NCBI GenBank assembly: GCA_020636375.1
Contig: JACJXZ010000026.1
Span: forward strand, 13,848-77,847
Origin: Lewinellaceae bacterium
GTDB lineage: Bacteria; Bacteroidota; Bacteroidia; Chitinophagales; Saprospiraceae
Direction of reading: 5' to 3'
Length of the DNA stretch: 64,000 nucleotides
Below are positions 1 through 9,551 of this stretch, one piece after another (the stretch's first letter is position 1; every line of letters starts with the position of its first letter). Under the pieces are notes generated by a model that searched no databases, was not told where the DNA came from, and saw nothing but the letters and a program-made list of their open reading frames with translations. Made by a program: the position numbers and the translations under genes.

Positions 1-2100
1 CACGGTGTAGCTGTACAGGCGCCCGGAGGGCAGGGTGACGAAAAAAGCGCCGGTTTCGGGGTCGGGCTGGATGCGCCCGGCCGGCTCGCCGGTGCTGAGG
101 TCTTCGAGGATCAGCTCTGCCCGGGCCGGCTTGCCGTCCAGCCCGAGGATGCGGCCCCGGATGGTAGACACCGGCTGGGGGCGGAAGCGCTCCGGGACGG
201 CCACCTGGAAGAGTTCTTCCTTCTTTCCGGGCGCATCCCCGGAGAAGTAGGCCGTCGTGCCGTCGGTGCTGATCTTGTAGCCCCAGTCCCTGCCGGGCAG
301 GTTGATCTCCTTGCCGAGGTTTTCCGGCTCGGTCCATTCCAGCCATCCGTCGCCGATGCGGGTAGAGGTGAAGACGTCGAGGCTTCCCAGCCCGCCGTGG
401 CCGCGCGAACTGAAGTAGAGGGTGCGCATGTCGGGGTGCAGGAAAGGGGACCGGTCTTCGAACGGCGTATTGAGCACGGTGCCCAGGTTGATGGGCGGCC
501 CCCAGCCGCCGTCGGGCCGGCGCAGGGAGACGAAGAGGTCGATGTTGTCGTCGTTGCGCACGCCGACAAGGTCCATGGAGCGGGCGGCAAAGAGGACGGC
601 TTCGCGGTTGCTGGCGAAGGTGGTGCTGCCCTGCCATTCCGGCTTGTAGGCATCGGGGAAGAAATTGCGGGGCGCTGACCATCCGCCGGTTTCTTTGTCC
701 GTGTATTTAACGATGCCGCCATCGTACATCAGCAGGGTGGTGTTGTCGGCGCTGATGGCCAGCGGCGCTTCGTGGGCTACGGCAGTATTCAGAGCACTGA
801 TGGGGTAGGGGGCACCCCAGGTTTCGCCTTCCCGGCGGGCGGCATAGATGTCCTCGTTGTTGCCCATGTTGCGGCAGAAAAGCAGCAGTTGCCCGTCGGC
901 GGAGATGACCGGGGCGTATTCCCCCAGCTCGGAGTTGACCGTTTCGCCCAGAGGGATAGGCGCCAGGCCTTCTTCCGGCCGTTCCAGCAGGTCCAGCAGG
1001 CCGGCAACCCGGGGGTCTTCCTCGCCGAAATAAGGCGCGAACCGGCGGACGGTAGCGGCGGCCTTTTCCCAGTCTTTGCGCAGCAGGTCCTGAGCGATGA
1101 CTTGTTGCAGGGCGACGAACGCCTGGTGGACGGGCGCCGCCAGCTCGATGTAGTGCTGGAAAACCGGGAGGCGGTCGTCGGTGAACCCCAGCTTGAGGTC
1201 GGGCGCGGCGCGGGCAATGGTGATGGCGGCCTGGATGTTGAAAGAATCGGCATAAGTGGGGTAGCGGTTCTGGAAGCCCAGCAGGTCGCCCCAGTCGCCG
1301 GTGATGTAGTGGTAGTAATAGACCACCCGGATGGTCCGGGGAAGCTGGCGGTGGTCCGCGTTGCGCAGGTAGCTTTCCGCCCGGGCGATGAAGGGGGTTT
1401 CCCGGAGGGCTTGGCTCAAAGGGGCGTCCAGGCGGGCGGCGGCTTCCGGATAATCGGCCAGCAGGTTGAAAAGGCTGCCGAGGTGGGTGCTGTCCCGCTC
1501 CTGGAAATAGGCCCGGAAGATGGCGTCCTGAAGCTGCGCCTCCATTTCGGGGCGGTATTCCCGGATGTCTGCTTTTCGGGAGCGGGCAAAATCCCGAAGG
1601 GCTTCGTAGCTTCCTTGCATTTGCAGTTCTTCCATCCGGGCCTGCAGGAAAGCCTGCATGGCCTTCTCCTGATTGTCGTGGTCGAGCCGGCTGTAGTGTT
1701 CCATATAAAACGTAAGCGCTTCGCTGCCGCCCTTTTCAATGGCGAAGGCCAGCCCCTTTTCGCGGATTTCGTTTTTGAGCAGGCGGATGCCCCGGCTGTC
1801 CAGCCCGGCCCGCTCCAGTTTTTTCCGTTCCCCTTTGGAGAGCCTGCGGATGTGCCGCTGGGCTTCCCGAAGGTAGGTATAGGCCGTGTCGGGATTGTAC
1901 TGGGCGTAAGCCTCTGTAGCGTACAGCCGGGCAAGGCCGAGCAGGGCTTCCGTGCCTTCTCCGTCCTCGCGGAGTTCTTGCTCGAAAGCTGCCCGGGCGG
2001 CACCGTAGTTTTCCTGCTCCAGCAGGCGTTGGCCGCTTTGGGCGGAAAGGGTAAAGGATAGTATAACGAAAGACAGGAACAGGCAAGCGCGGGTCAACAT
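1..2100 (-). CDS. TPR / PD40 beta-propeller / carboxypeptidase-regulatory-like envelope protein, C-terminus beyond the window edge
   Basis: The frame is open without a stop from an ATG at 2100 to the window edge (700 codons), so the gene is partial. It begins with a Sec signal peptide (MLTRACLFLSFVILSFTLSAQ). A helical region of about 350 residues with a TPR-like character follows. Next come PD40/WD40-like blades (APVISADGQLLLF near residue 395 and SPFLHPDMRTLYFSSRG near 560). From about residue 645 there is a carboxypeptidase-regulatory-like beta domain (TIRGRILGLDGKPARAEL). In Bacteroidota this order (TPR, propeller, regulatory domain) usually ends in a peptidoglycan-binding OmpA domain, as in the T9SS component PorE; that end would lie left of position 1. 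Unlike PorE it has no lipobox, so I call only the architecture. Likely periplasmic and outer-membrane associated. Confidence 0.85.
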   Translation of the reverse strand, partial: MLTRACLFLSFVILSFTLSAQSGQRLLEQENYGAARAAFEQELREDGEGTEALLGLARLYATEAYAQYNPDTAYTYLREAQRHIRRLSKGERKKLERAGLDSRGIRLLKNEIREKGLAFAIEKGGSEALTFYMEHYSRLDHDNQEKAMQAFLQARMEELQMQGSYEALRDFARSRKADIREYRPEMEAQLQDAIFRAYFQERDSTHLGSLFNLLADYPEAAARLDAPLSQALRETPFIARAESYLRNADHRQLPRTIRVVYYYHYITGDWGDLLGFQNRYPTYADSFNIQAAITIARAAPDLKLGFTDDRLPVFQHYIELAAPVHQAFVALQQVIAQDLLRKDWEKAAATVRRFAPYFGEEDPRVAGLLDLLERPEEGLAPIPLGETVNSELGEYAPVISADGQLLLFCRNMGNNEDIYAARREGETWGAPYPISALNTAVAHEAPLAISADNTTLLMYDGGIVKYTDKETGGWSAPRNFFPDAYKPEWQGSTTFASNREAVLFAARSMDLVGVRNDDNIDLFVSLRRPDGGWGPPINLGTVLNTPFEDRSPFLHPDMRTLYFSSRGHGGLGSLDVFTSTRIGDGWLEWTEPENLGKEINLPGRDWGYKISTDGTTAYFSGDAPGKKEELFQVAVPERFRPQPVSTIRGRILGLDGKPARAELILEDLSTGEPAGRIQPDPETGAFFVTLPSGRLYSYTV

Positions 2101-2203
2101 ATGGGCTGTTTTTTGATATTTACAAATGAGTAGTTTGAAGAGCTCAAATGTATATTGAACGCCTGAAAAGGAAAAACAGCCGTATCAGACTTAGGCACCT
2201 TCC

Positions 2204-4657
2204 TTACAACCCCATCCTCCTGGCCACCCCATTGCTCGCCAGCATCCCGAACAGCACGATGCTGATGGAACTCAGCGGCATCAGGATGGCGGCGACGATA
2301 GGAGAGAGGGCACCCTGCACGGCAAAGCTCAGGCCGATGACGTTGTAGACGAGGGCAAAAGCATAAGCGAAGTAGACCAGCTTGATACTGCGCCGGGCAA
2401 AATCCAGGAAGCTGGGCAGCAGGTGGAACTGCCGGGCGTCGAGGATGGCGTCGCAGGCAGGGGTGAAGTTGTTGGTGTCTTCAGCGACGACAATGCCGGC
2501 GTCGCTCTGCTTCAGGGCGCCGGCGTCGTTCAGGCCGTCACCCAGCATGAGGACCTTGCGGTTTTCATCCTGGAGGCTGCGGACAAATTGAAGTTTATCC
2601 TGCGGGCTTTGTTGGAACCGCATATTGCCATTGTCTCCGAAAATGGGCGCCAGCAGAGGCCGTTCCCGGTTGTTGTCGCCGGAAAGAAGAAAAAGGGAGG
2701 CCTTTTCGCCGAAGTAGCGGGCCACATTCCAGGCGCCTTCCCGGAAGTGGTTGTCGATCCTGAAACAGCCGCGGAGTTCATGGTTGACCTGCACGTAGAC
2801 GCCTTCCCCGTCCGGGCATTGCTCATTCAGGAAATGGTCGACGAATTGGCGGGAGCCGACTTTGATGCGGCGTTGGCAGACAATGCCCTGTACGCCTTTG
2901 CCCACCTGTTCTTCCCAATCGACAGGCTGGTAGATGGTTTCATCCAGGTCGGGCTCGCCCTCCTCCAGGAAAGCAGCCAGCTGTTGGCTGATGGGGTGGC
3001 CGGAGGGCTGCACTACGGCCCGGATCATCTGCTTCTCGTGGGCGTCGAGCGGCTCGCCGATGAACTGAATGTCCCCGCGCCCTCTTTGGGTCAGTGTCCC
3101 TGTTTTGTCGAATACTACAGCTTGAATATTGGTAAGCGTCTCGATGACGGCCGTGTTTTTCAGATAAAAATGATGCCGGCCCAGGATGCGCACTGCATTG
3201 CCGAAGATGAATGGTATGGCCAGCGCCACCGCGCAGGGGCAGGCAATGATGAGCACGGCGGTGAAGGCATTGATGGCGACCGACGGGTCGCGGGGCAGCC
3301 AGTAGGCCAACGTGGTGAACGCCACCAGAAGGATGGCAATCGTAAACCGCTTTCCTGCTTTATCGGCCAGCGCGCTGGTGCGCGATTCCGTCCGCTTGGT
3401 GAATGCCTCGTCGTTCCACAGCTGGGTGAGGTAACTCTGGGACACCCGGCGGGTAAGGCTCAGCTCGATGGGGCCGCCCATTTGCCGGCCGCCGGCAAAG
3501 ATCTTTTCGCCGGCCTGCCTGCGCACCGGTTCCGATTCTCCGGTGACGAAGCTGTAGTCGATCTCCGCTTCCCCTCTGAGCAGGATGCTGTCCGAAGGGA
3601 TGAGCTCCCGGTGTTTGACGAGGATAATATCTCCGGGCTCAAGCTTGTCCAGGGTGACGGACCGGACCTCGCCTTCCGCTTTCCGGTGGGCGGCAATGGG
3701 GAAATAAGATTTGTAATCTCTTTCGAACGACAGGTTGTGGTAGGTGCGCTGCTGAAACCACTTGCCGATCAGCAGAAAAAAGACCAGGCCGGCCAGGCTG
3801 TCCAGGTAGCCCGCTCCGGTATGGGTAACGATCTCAAAGACGCTACGCCCGAAAAGGGCCAGGATGCCGATGGAGATGGGCACGTCAATGTTGAGGATGC
3901 CTTGTCGCAGGCCCAGCCAGGCCGATTGCAGGTAGTCGCGCCCGCTGTAGAACACCACCGGCAGGGCCAGTAGGATGTTCAGGTACCCGAATACGCGGAA
4001 GAAGTAGGCGTCGGCGCCGGGGTCCAGGCCGAGGTATTCCGGGAAGCTGAGCAGCATGATGTTGCCAAAGGCAAAGCCGGCGACGCCCAGTTTGTAATAG
4101 AAAGCCCGGTCGGCCAGGGGCTTGTCCTCCCGGTCCAGGTTGCTGAGGTTAATGGCCGGCGCATAACCGATGCTGGCCAGCAGCTCCACCACTTTCCGCA
4201 GGCTGGCCTCTTCTTCGGAAAACGTGATGTAGGCTTCCTTTTTTACAAAGTTGACTGTAGAAGCAAGCACGCCGGGGCTGAGCTTGTACAGGTTCTCCAG
4301 CAACCAGATGCAGGAAGCACAGTGAATCTGCGGGATGAAAAAGGTAACCCGGGTACGGTGAGTATCTGAAAAATCGATGATTTTCTCCCTGACGTCCGGG
4401 TCGTCGAGGAAGGCATATTCTTCTCGTGCTTTTCCCCGGAGGCTGACGCCGGCATTTTCATCCAGTTCGTAGTACCGGCAGAGCCCGTTGTCATCCAGGA
4501 TCTCAAAGACCGTCCTGCAGCCTTCGCAGCAGAAGGCCTTGTCGTCCAGGCGGACGGTGCTCTCTTCACAGGGCTCGCCACAGTGATAACAGTTGGTTGC
4601 AGTTTCCGGCATAGTATTGGCCAGCGGTTGTTCTTTTAGTTGGCTAACGACGGACAT
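2204..4657 (-). CDS. ccoI: CcoI/FixI-type copper-transporting P-type ATPase
   Basis: This 817-residue P1B-type ATPase probably exports copper across the inner membrane, in CcoI-type proteins for assembly of cbb3 cytochrome oxidase. The N-terminus has the Cys-rich domain typical of FixI/CcoI (CYHCGEPC near residue 23 and CCEGC near 43), then a heavy-metal-binding domain with HCASC at 112-116. The membrane metal site CPC (IIACPCAVALAIP), the phosphorylation motif DKTGTLT, the SGHP motif and the hinge GDGLNDAGALKQSDAG are all intact. An in-frame extension reaches 4810, but its first 51 residues are low-complexity and unlike the family, so I use the ATG at 4657 (MSVVSQ). No cco oxidase genes are visible in the window, so the oxidase link rests on family resemblance only. 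Confidence 0.9.
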   Translation of the reverse strand: MSVVSQLKEQPLANTMPETATNCYHCGEPCEESTVRLDDKAFCCEGCRTVFEILDDNGLCRYYELDENAGVSLRGKAREEYAFLDDPDVREKIIDFSDTHRTRVTFFIPQIHCASCIWLLENLYKLSPGVLASTVNFVKKEAYITFSEEEASLRKVVELLASIGYAPAINLSNLDREDKPLADRAFYYKLGVAGFAFGNIMLLSFPEYLGLDPGADAYFFRVFGYLNILLALPVVFYSGRDYLQSAWLGLRQGILNIDVPISIGILALFGRSVFEIVTHTGAGYLDSLAGLVFFLLIGKWFQQRTYHNLSFERDYKSYFPIAAHRKAEGEVRSVTLDKLEPGDIILVKHRELIPSDSILLRGEAEIDYSFVTGESEPVRRQAGEKIFAGGRQMGGPIELSLTRRVSQSYLTQLWNDEAFTKRTESRTSALADKAGKRFTIAILLVAFTTLAYWLPRDPSVAINAFTAVLIIACPCAVALAIPFIFGNAVRILGRHHFYLKNTAVIETLTNIQAVVFDKTGTLTQRGRGDIQFIGEPLDAHEKQMIRAVVQPSGHPISQQLAAFLEEGEPDLDETIYQPVDWEEQVGKGVQGIVCQRRIKVGSRQFVDHFLNEQCPDGEGVYVQVNHELRGCFRIDNHFREGAWNVARYFGEKASLFLLSGDNNRERPLLAPIFGDNGNMRFQQSPQDKLQFVRSLQDENRKVLMLGDGLNDAGALKQSDAGIVVAEDTNNFTPACDAILDARQFHLLPSFLDFARRSIKLVYFAYAFALVYNVIGLSFAVQGALSPIVAAILMPLSSISIVLFGMLASNGVARRMGL

Positions 4658-4934
4658 AAATATGGCCATTTTTTGGTTCAATACCCAAAACCATGGAACG
4701 GGAAATTGCCAAACCCCATGCGCCTGGTAATGTGATGTTGTGATGGTCGGGGCTGGGCTGCTGGGAATAGTTTTAGTGTTACCCGGTTTCGGTCTTCCGG
4801 TTTCGGGCACCGGAATGATGGGTAAAGGTAGGCCAGCGAAAAAAAAAGGGGAGTGACATATGTCACCCCCCTCAGGTGATTAAAATCAAAAAGGGCTAAA
4901 CGTTTTGCTTTGCGAAATAACTATATCGTTACCT

Positions 4935-6797
4935 TCACCGCTGCACCTGGACCTTCCTGCTCTGGAAGCCGAAGTCGGTAACTATGCGCAGCAGGTACGG
5001 GCCGGATGGCAGTTCCAGAGTGGAAATATCCAGCTGGTGGGTGCCCTCCGGCAATGTGCCGAAATCCTTTCGCCATACCAACGCGCCATTTTGGCCGAAC
5101 AGCTGAGCCTGGACTGCCGAGCCGGCTTTCAGGGCCAGGCTCACGCGGGTTTGCCCGGCGGCAGGGTTGGGGGTGGGTTGCCCCAGGGCAAACTGGCCGG
5201 AAACAGTATTGATCTCTGGGATGGCGGTCACTGCTCCTTCATCCAGCGGTATGAAGGCCACGTAGAGGTCGATATTGCCGTCGTTCGTGCGCCCGTCGGC
5301 CCAAACCGGGATGGCGTAGCCGTCGGTAGCCAGGATTTGTGTGTATTCGCCTACTCCGAAGTCGGCATTCGCTGCGCCGATCATGGAGAAATCAGCACCC
5401 TGGGAGGAAACCGGGAAGTCGTCTTCGAACGTGAGGCCTCCGTCCCTGGAGTAGGTCATGTAATACTTGGTCAGGAGGTTGTCGGGGTCTTCCCGGCGGT
5501 CGTACCAGCTCACAGCCAGGGTGCCTTTTTTGTTGACGGCCAGGCTGGGGAAAAACTGCTCGGCGCCGGGGTTGCCGTCGTTGTTGAGGACGATCGGGTC
5601 CGACCAGATCAGGCCTCCGTCCTTGGAATAGCTGTAGTAGACGTCCAGCCCCGGGGTGGCTTCCGCCTGAAATCCGTCGGCGGTCCATACGGCGTAGAGG
5701 TTGCCGTCGTATTCGCCGCCCGATTTATCCACCCGCAGGTGGGGGCAGGGATAAACGCGGGCCGAATCGATGCCGACCACGTCGCAGGGGCCGCCGGCAC
5801 CGGGAGGGAAGCAGGGCAGGTGCAACGGAGAGATCCGCACCGGGCTGGAGAAGGTGGCGCCCCCGTCTTCCGAGACGCAATGGTAAAGGCTCAGGACGAA
5901 GTCCTGGGCGGTGGCGCCGGCAAAAAGCACGTGTACGTTGCCCTGTCCGTCGACGTCGATGCTGGAGAACTGGGAAAAGACGATGTCTTCCGGCGTAACG
6001 TCAACGGCTTCGCCGAATGTGCCGCTGTCAGCCGTTTTGGTTTTGACCAGGATATTATAAGTAGTGTCGGCCAGGTTGATCTCGACATAGGCAGCGTAGA
6101 GGTTGTTGCGGTAGGCAGAAGAGGACAGGTCGGTGGCCAGCCACTCCTTGTCCACAAAACGGGATTCCGGGTTGTCGAGGTTGAGGATCTGCCCGGCGTC
6201 GATAACCGGGGCCTGCCGCTGCCAGGTCGCCCCGCCGTCGGCAGAGGTGGCCCAGTGCAGCTCTATGCTGATGTTCAGCAGGATGTTGGCCGAGATGGTC
6301 AGCCAGGACAGGTAGGCGGTGCCGTCCGTGTCGAAGGCCAGTACGGGGTCGCCGCCGCCGAGAATGAAGGTGAGGGGTTCGAGGTCGTTGACGCCGTTGA
6401 ATTCGCTGAGTTCCCAGGTATTCCCGAAATCCTTAGTGTAATAAATGGGGAAGGACAAGGGCGCCAGGAGGGCTTCCGCGTCCAGCACCATGCCGGCGAT
6501 GATGATATTGTTCGAATCGCGGGGATTGATGGCGGCGTGCACCTCGGATTCCGGCTTTTCAGAGCCGCTGACGTTGCGCTCCTCGTTTCGGAAGGAAGCG
6601 CCGTTCTGAGTACCGGCATGGGAGGCCAACTGCTGTTGCAGGGCCCTGAGTTCTTCGGAAGACGCTTTCGTTTTGCGCGCCAGGGTGGAGCGGCCCTGTT
6701 CGTAAATCCACTGTTTGCTGAAAGTTTGCTGAGCCGCCAGCTGGCCGGCGAAGGCGAACAGGAACGCGCCCAGGAGTGTGCATTTTAATCGGTTCAT
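4935..6797 (-). CDS. Secreted sialidase-like (BNR/Asp-box) repeat protein with T9SS sorting domain
   Basis: A 620-residue secreted protein. It starts with a signal peptide (MNRLKCTLLGAFLFAFAGQLAAQ). Four Asp-box motifs typical of sialidase-type beta-propellers are visible: SADGGATW, SEDGGATF, SKDGGLIW and SRDGGLTF. The C-terminal 85 residues form a T9SS type-A sorting domain (PTPNPAAGQTRVSLAL, then GPYLLRIVTDFGFQSRKVQV). It therefore probably crosses the outer membrane by type IX secretion and is surface-anchored or released. Asp-boxes mark the fold only; no Arg triad of a true sialidase could be assigned, so substrate and activity are unknown. It is a single gene, divergent from the operon that starts at 7179. 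A long ORF on the opposite strand is a codon-bias shadow. Confidence 0.85.
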   Translation of the reverse strand: MNRLKCTLLGAFLFAFAGQLAAQQTFSKQWIYEQGRSTLARKTKASSEELRALQQQLASHAGTQNGASFRNEERNVSGSEKPESEVHAAINPRDSNNIIIAGMVLDAEALLAPLSFPIYYTKDFGNTWELSEFNGVNDLEPLTFILGGGDPVLAFDTDGTAYLSWLTISANILLNISIELHWATSADGGATWQRQAPVIDAGQILNLDNPESRFVDKEWLATDLSSSAYRNNLYAAYVEINLADTTYNILVKTKTADSGTFGEAVDVTPEDIVFSQFSSIDVDGQGNVHVLFAGATAQDFVLSLYHCVSEDGGATFSSPVRISPLHLPCFPPGAGGPCDVVGIDSARVYPCPHLRVDKSGGEYDGNLYAVWTADGFQAEATPGLDVYYSYSKDGGLIWSDPIVLNNDGNPGAEQFFPSLAVNKKGTLAVSWYDRREDPDNLLTKYYMTYSRDGGLTFEDDFPVSSQGADFSMIGAANADFGVGEYTQILATDGYAIPVWADGRTNDGNIDLYVAFIPLDEGAVTAIPEINTVSGQFALGQPTPNPAAGQTRVSLALKAGSAVQAQLFGQNGALVWRKDFGTLPEGTHQLDISTLELPSGPYLLRIVTDFGFQSRKVQVQR

Positions 6798-7178
6798 AGA
6801 TTAAACTTTGACGGGGTGGTTGGCTCGGGGGTACTGCTTCCGGACGGCAGAGCGGCACCGGCAAGCAACGCCCCGGGCGGTGCGTAGCAACCACAGTAAT
6901 GTTAAGCAATGGTATAAATGAGGAGATGGTAAGATAGTATACAGGGTGCAGTTTCGAAGGCCGCATAAAGGTAATAAAATCCCGGGCCAAAAAAACAAAA
7001 ACCCCGCTTTTTCTATGATGATGCAGAATTTTTATATATTTATTGACGGGAATTCAATTGCCAACCTTTTTCGCTCTGCTTTCCGCCTTGTCGTTGACAG
7101 TGTGATCATGCATATTTTTTAACCCCGTTTATTGTGGAGAAGTGGATTCAGTCGGGAGTGAAATAAAAATCCAGGCCT
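6798..7178. other. Divergent intergenic region, 381 bp
   Basis: This gap separates two divergently transcribed genes and must hold both promoters. It becomes AT-rich from about 6990 to 7125, with an A-run near 6990-7000 and a T-run near 7113-7120. I see no ORF, no convincing hairpin, and no clear match to the Bacteroidota TTG...TAnnTTTG promoter consensus that I would mark. Confidence 0.4.
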
Positions 7179-9551
7179 ATGGATCACGATCAATTGCTGG
7201 AATTAAAAGTAACCCTGAAACGGTTGCTTGCCGACAACGAGATAACGGCAACGCTCCAAAAACTGGCTGCGCTTATTCCGGCAGCCCATAATGCGAAGTA
7301 TAACACCCTGATCCTTTTCCAGCGGGATTTCAAGGTGATCAAAGGGCAGCAGCAGAAAGGCCTGCACAGTGCCGATACACTGTCCAGGAAGCAGTCGGCC
7401 TTCCTGGATAACCTGATCAATTTCATCGACGACCTTGCACTGGAAGATCTTTATCCCGGGATTACACCGGAAAAAGAAGGGCGACAGAAAGGCCGGAAGA
7501 GCAAAACCGGCAGCGTACTCTATGCTATTCCTCATAAAATGGAGATCGAAGAGGAACAGAAATGCACAGTCCGCCTGGCGTTCGACGAATCGTATCTGGC
7601 AGATGAGATGTTTCCCGGCACGGACGTCAGCATCCGAGCGCTGCGAAGGATCGGCTCCCGGATGGAGGTAGAGGTGGTTGACCCCGGCGCGGAGCCGGTA
7701 TTTTCTGTACGCACCATCAGCTCGCCGGTACAGATCGTGGAAGAAGATGACTTCACGGAATGGATTTACTTCGTAAAACCCTTGAAGGAAGGGGTGCATG
7801 AACTGTGGTTGAAGGTCATTATCATCACCTGGCAGGAAGGGGAGAAGATCAAAAAAGATATTGTACTGCAGGAAAAGATCGAAGTGGTCGCTCATCCCGT
7901 CGAAGAGGAAGAAATTAGCTGGTCACTCCGGCATTCCGGGCTTATCTTCACTCTGGGCGGCCCATCCGTCGGCGGGTTGGAAGGCGGGACAGATGGCAGC
8001 CCGGGGACAGAAGCTGCGGAAGCTGTCCTGACAGGGGCTGCCGGAGGCTCTGCCGGGTTCCTGAGTACGACGCTTTCAAAAATCGCCGCTCTGGCAGGCG
8101 CCGCAGCATTGATCGGCGGCCTTTGGTATGGGGCGCAATCGCTGGGAGAACTGGAAAATACGGCGGGCGTACTGATTACCCCCGCAGAAACAGAACAAGC
8201 TGGAAACGAAGAGGTGGTGGCGGGACGAGCTGTGCTGGCCAAGCTATCCGAAGTGACGCCAGCCAGAGGGGTGGAATTCGCCCCACATGTTTTCCGCATT
8301 GATCCGGGGCGAGACACCACCCTGTTCCTTCCGTCCGGAAGCTTTGTTGTCATCCCTGCCCACACCATTGCCGGCCCTTCCGGCGAAAGGCTTTCCGGCG
8401 AGGTGGAAGTCCACGTGCGGGAAATCCGAAAGGCCCATGAGGTCATCGCCAGCGGCATCCCCATGCGGTATTACAACCAACATAAGCAGGAAGAGTGGTT
8501 TCAGACAGCCGGCATGTTTGAGGTCCGCGCTTTCCGCGACGGCGAGCCGCTGAAGGTGGCCGAGGGGAAAGCCATAGAGGTGAACCTGGTCTCTGATGCC
8601 GACGGCCCTTATGATTTCTGGGAATTTGACCCCGCTATTGGCAACTGGGTGAAAAGAGCCGCGGGCAATGTGCCGGCGAGAAGCCGAATGCCGGGAAATA
8701 AACTAAGCCGGGAAATCGAACAATTGAAACGCGAATTGTCCGTACCTCTGCCCAAACCGAAACAGTATGAAGTCTATGAATATGATGTTGCCGATATTGA
8801 TATCAGCTGCTGCCCGGAGCTAAGGCCGATTGCAGGCAAAATCTACCTGACCCACGGTGGGGACGAACCTGCCCTGGCGCGGGAAAAACACGAGCCCTGG
8901 CTCAGCAAAAGGCGTTGGCTCTCCAGGACCCTGAAACGGATGGAGCCGGGCGGCAGGGTCTACGAGTTCAAATGGATGGGCGACACCACCTTCACCACTT
9001 ACGTCACTCCTCCGCCCAAATCCACAGAAATCGACGCGGCCTTTGCGCTTTACGACAGCCTGATGGAAATCAATAAGAAAAAGAGGCTGGTGCTTCAGCG
9101 GAAAGAAGAAATGCTGGATCAACAGTACGCCTTCCGCAGGAGCGTACAGGTGGAAGGGTTCGGCATTTACAACTTCGACATCCTGTGGAAGCGGGAAGAC
9201 ATGGTCGTGGTTGCTGCCGAATTCGGCCTGGAAGGGCTGGATGAAGAACTAAGGGGCCAGGTCATGGCATACCTGATAACCGGCGGCCAGCGGACGGTCA
9301 TCAAATTCCCGCCTCATGCCTGGAAAGATTTCCGCTTCAGCCCCCGCGACGACAACCAGTTGGTCGTCCTGCTGCCCGATGGCGAGGTCGGCGTCTTCCG
9401 GCAGAAGCATTTCGACCGGGCGTTAAACGACATCCGGAGCGCCGCTGAAAACGGCACTCCTTACGTTTTTGACCTGGACATCCTGAAAGGGGAGATTCGC
9501 TCGGCCGAAGATCTCCAGCAAATCATAGAATACAAACAGGAGGATTCATGA
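7179..9551 (+). CDS. Membrane-tethered protein with N-terminal effector-associated-like domain (EAD11-like) and extracytoplasmic ZU5-like region
   Basis: A 790-residue protein. Residues 1-87 are all-helical (LKVTLKRLLADNEITATLQ ... NLINFIDDL) and resemble effector-associated domain 11, a small adaptor-like domain that links components of NTP-dependent conflict systems in Bacteroidota. Residues about 112-237 form a beta-rich domain (GSVLYAIPHKMEIEEEQ onward) that I recognise as a common companion of such adaptors but cannot name. A Gly/Ala-rich segment and one membrane helix follow (about 300-318). Residues 365-480 form a ZU5-like beta domain (FLPSGSFVVIPAHTI, then TAGMFEVRAF). The last 300 residues are not recognised. 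The stop overlaps the next gene's start (ATGA), so translation is probably coupled. Inferred topology: adaptor domain inside, ZU5-like part in the periplasm. Confidence 0.65.
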   Translation: MDHDQLLELKVTLKRLLADNEITATLQKLAALIPAAHNAKYNTLILFQRDFKVIKGQQQKGLHSADTLSRKQSAFLDNLINFIDDLALEDLYPGITPEKEGRQKGRKSKTGSVLYAIPHKMEIEEEQKCTVRLAFDESYLADEMFPGTDVSIRALRRIGSRMEVEVVDPGAEPVFSVRTISSPVQIVEEDDFTEWIYFVKPLKEGVHELWLKVIIITWQEGEKIKKDIVLQEKIEVVAHPVEEEEISWSLRHSGLIFTLGGPSVGGLEGGTDGSPGTEAAEAVLTGAAGGSAGFLSTTLSKIAALAGAAALIGGLWYGAQSLGELENTAGVLITPAETEQAGNEEVVAGRAVLAKLSEVTPARGVEFAPHVFRIDPGRDTTLFLPSGSFVVIPAHTIAGPSGERLSGEVEVHVREIRKAHEVIASGIPMRYYNQHKQEEWFQTAGMFEVRAFRDGEPLKVAEGKAIEVNLVSDADGPYDFWEFDPAIGNWVKRAAGNVPARSRMPGNKLSREIEQLKRELSVPLPKPKQYEVYEYDVADIDISCCPELRPIAGKIYLTHGGDEPALAREKHEPWLSKRRWLSRTLKRMEPGGRVYEFKWMGDTTFTTYVTPPPKSTEIDAAFALYDSLMEINKKKRLVLQRKEEMLDQQYAFRRSVQVEGFGIYNFDILWKREDMVVVAAEFGLEGLDEELRGQVMAYLITGGQRTVIKFPPHAWKDFRFSPRDDNQLVVLLPDGEVGVFRQKHFDRALNDIRSAAENGTPYVFDLDILKGEIRSAEDLQQIIEYKQEDS

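Noticed and set aside
772..2061. 429-codon plus-strand ORF
   Set aside because: Lies opposite the edge-truncated TPR/PD40 gene, which has a signal peptide and domain motifs; the plus-strand product resembles nothing.
4905..6788. Long plus-strand ORF (627 codons) opposite the sialidase-like gene
   Set aside because: Its translation is low in recognisable motifs and mirrors the codon bias of the real minus-strand gene, which has a signal peptide, Asp-boxes and a T9SS domain.
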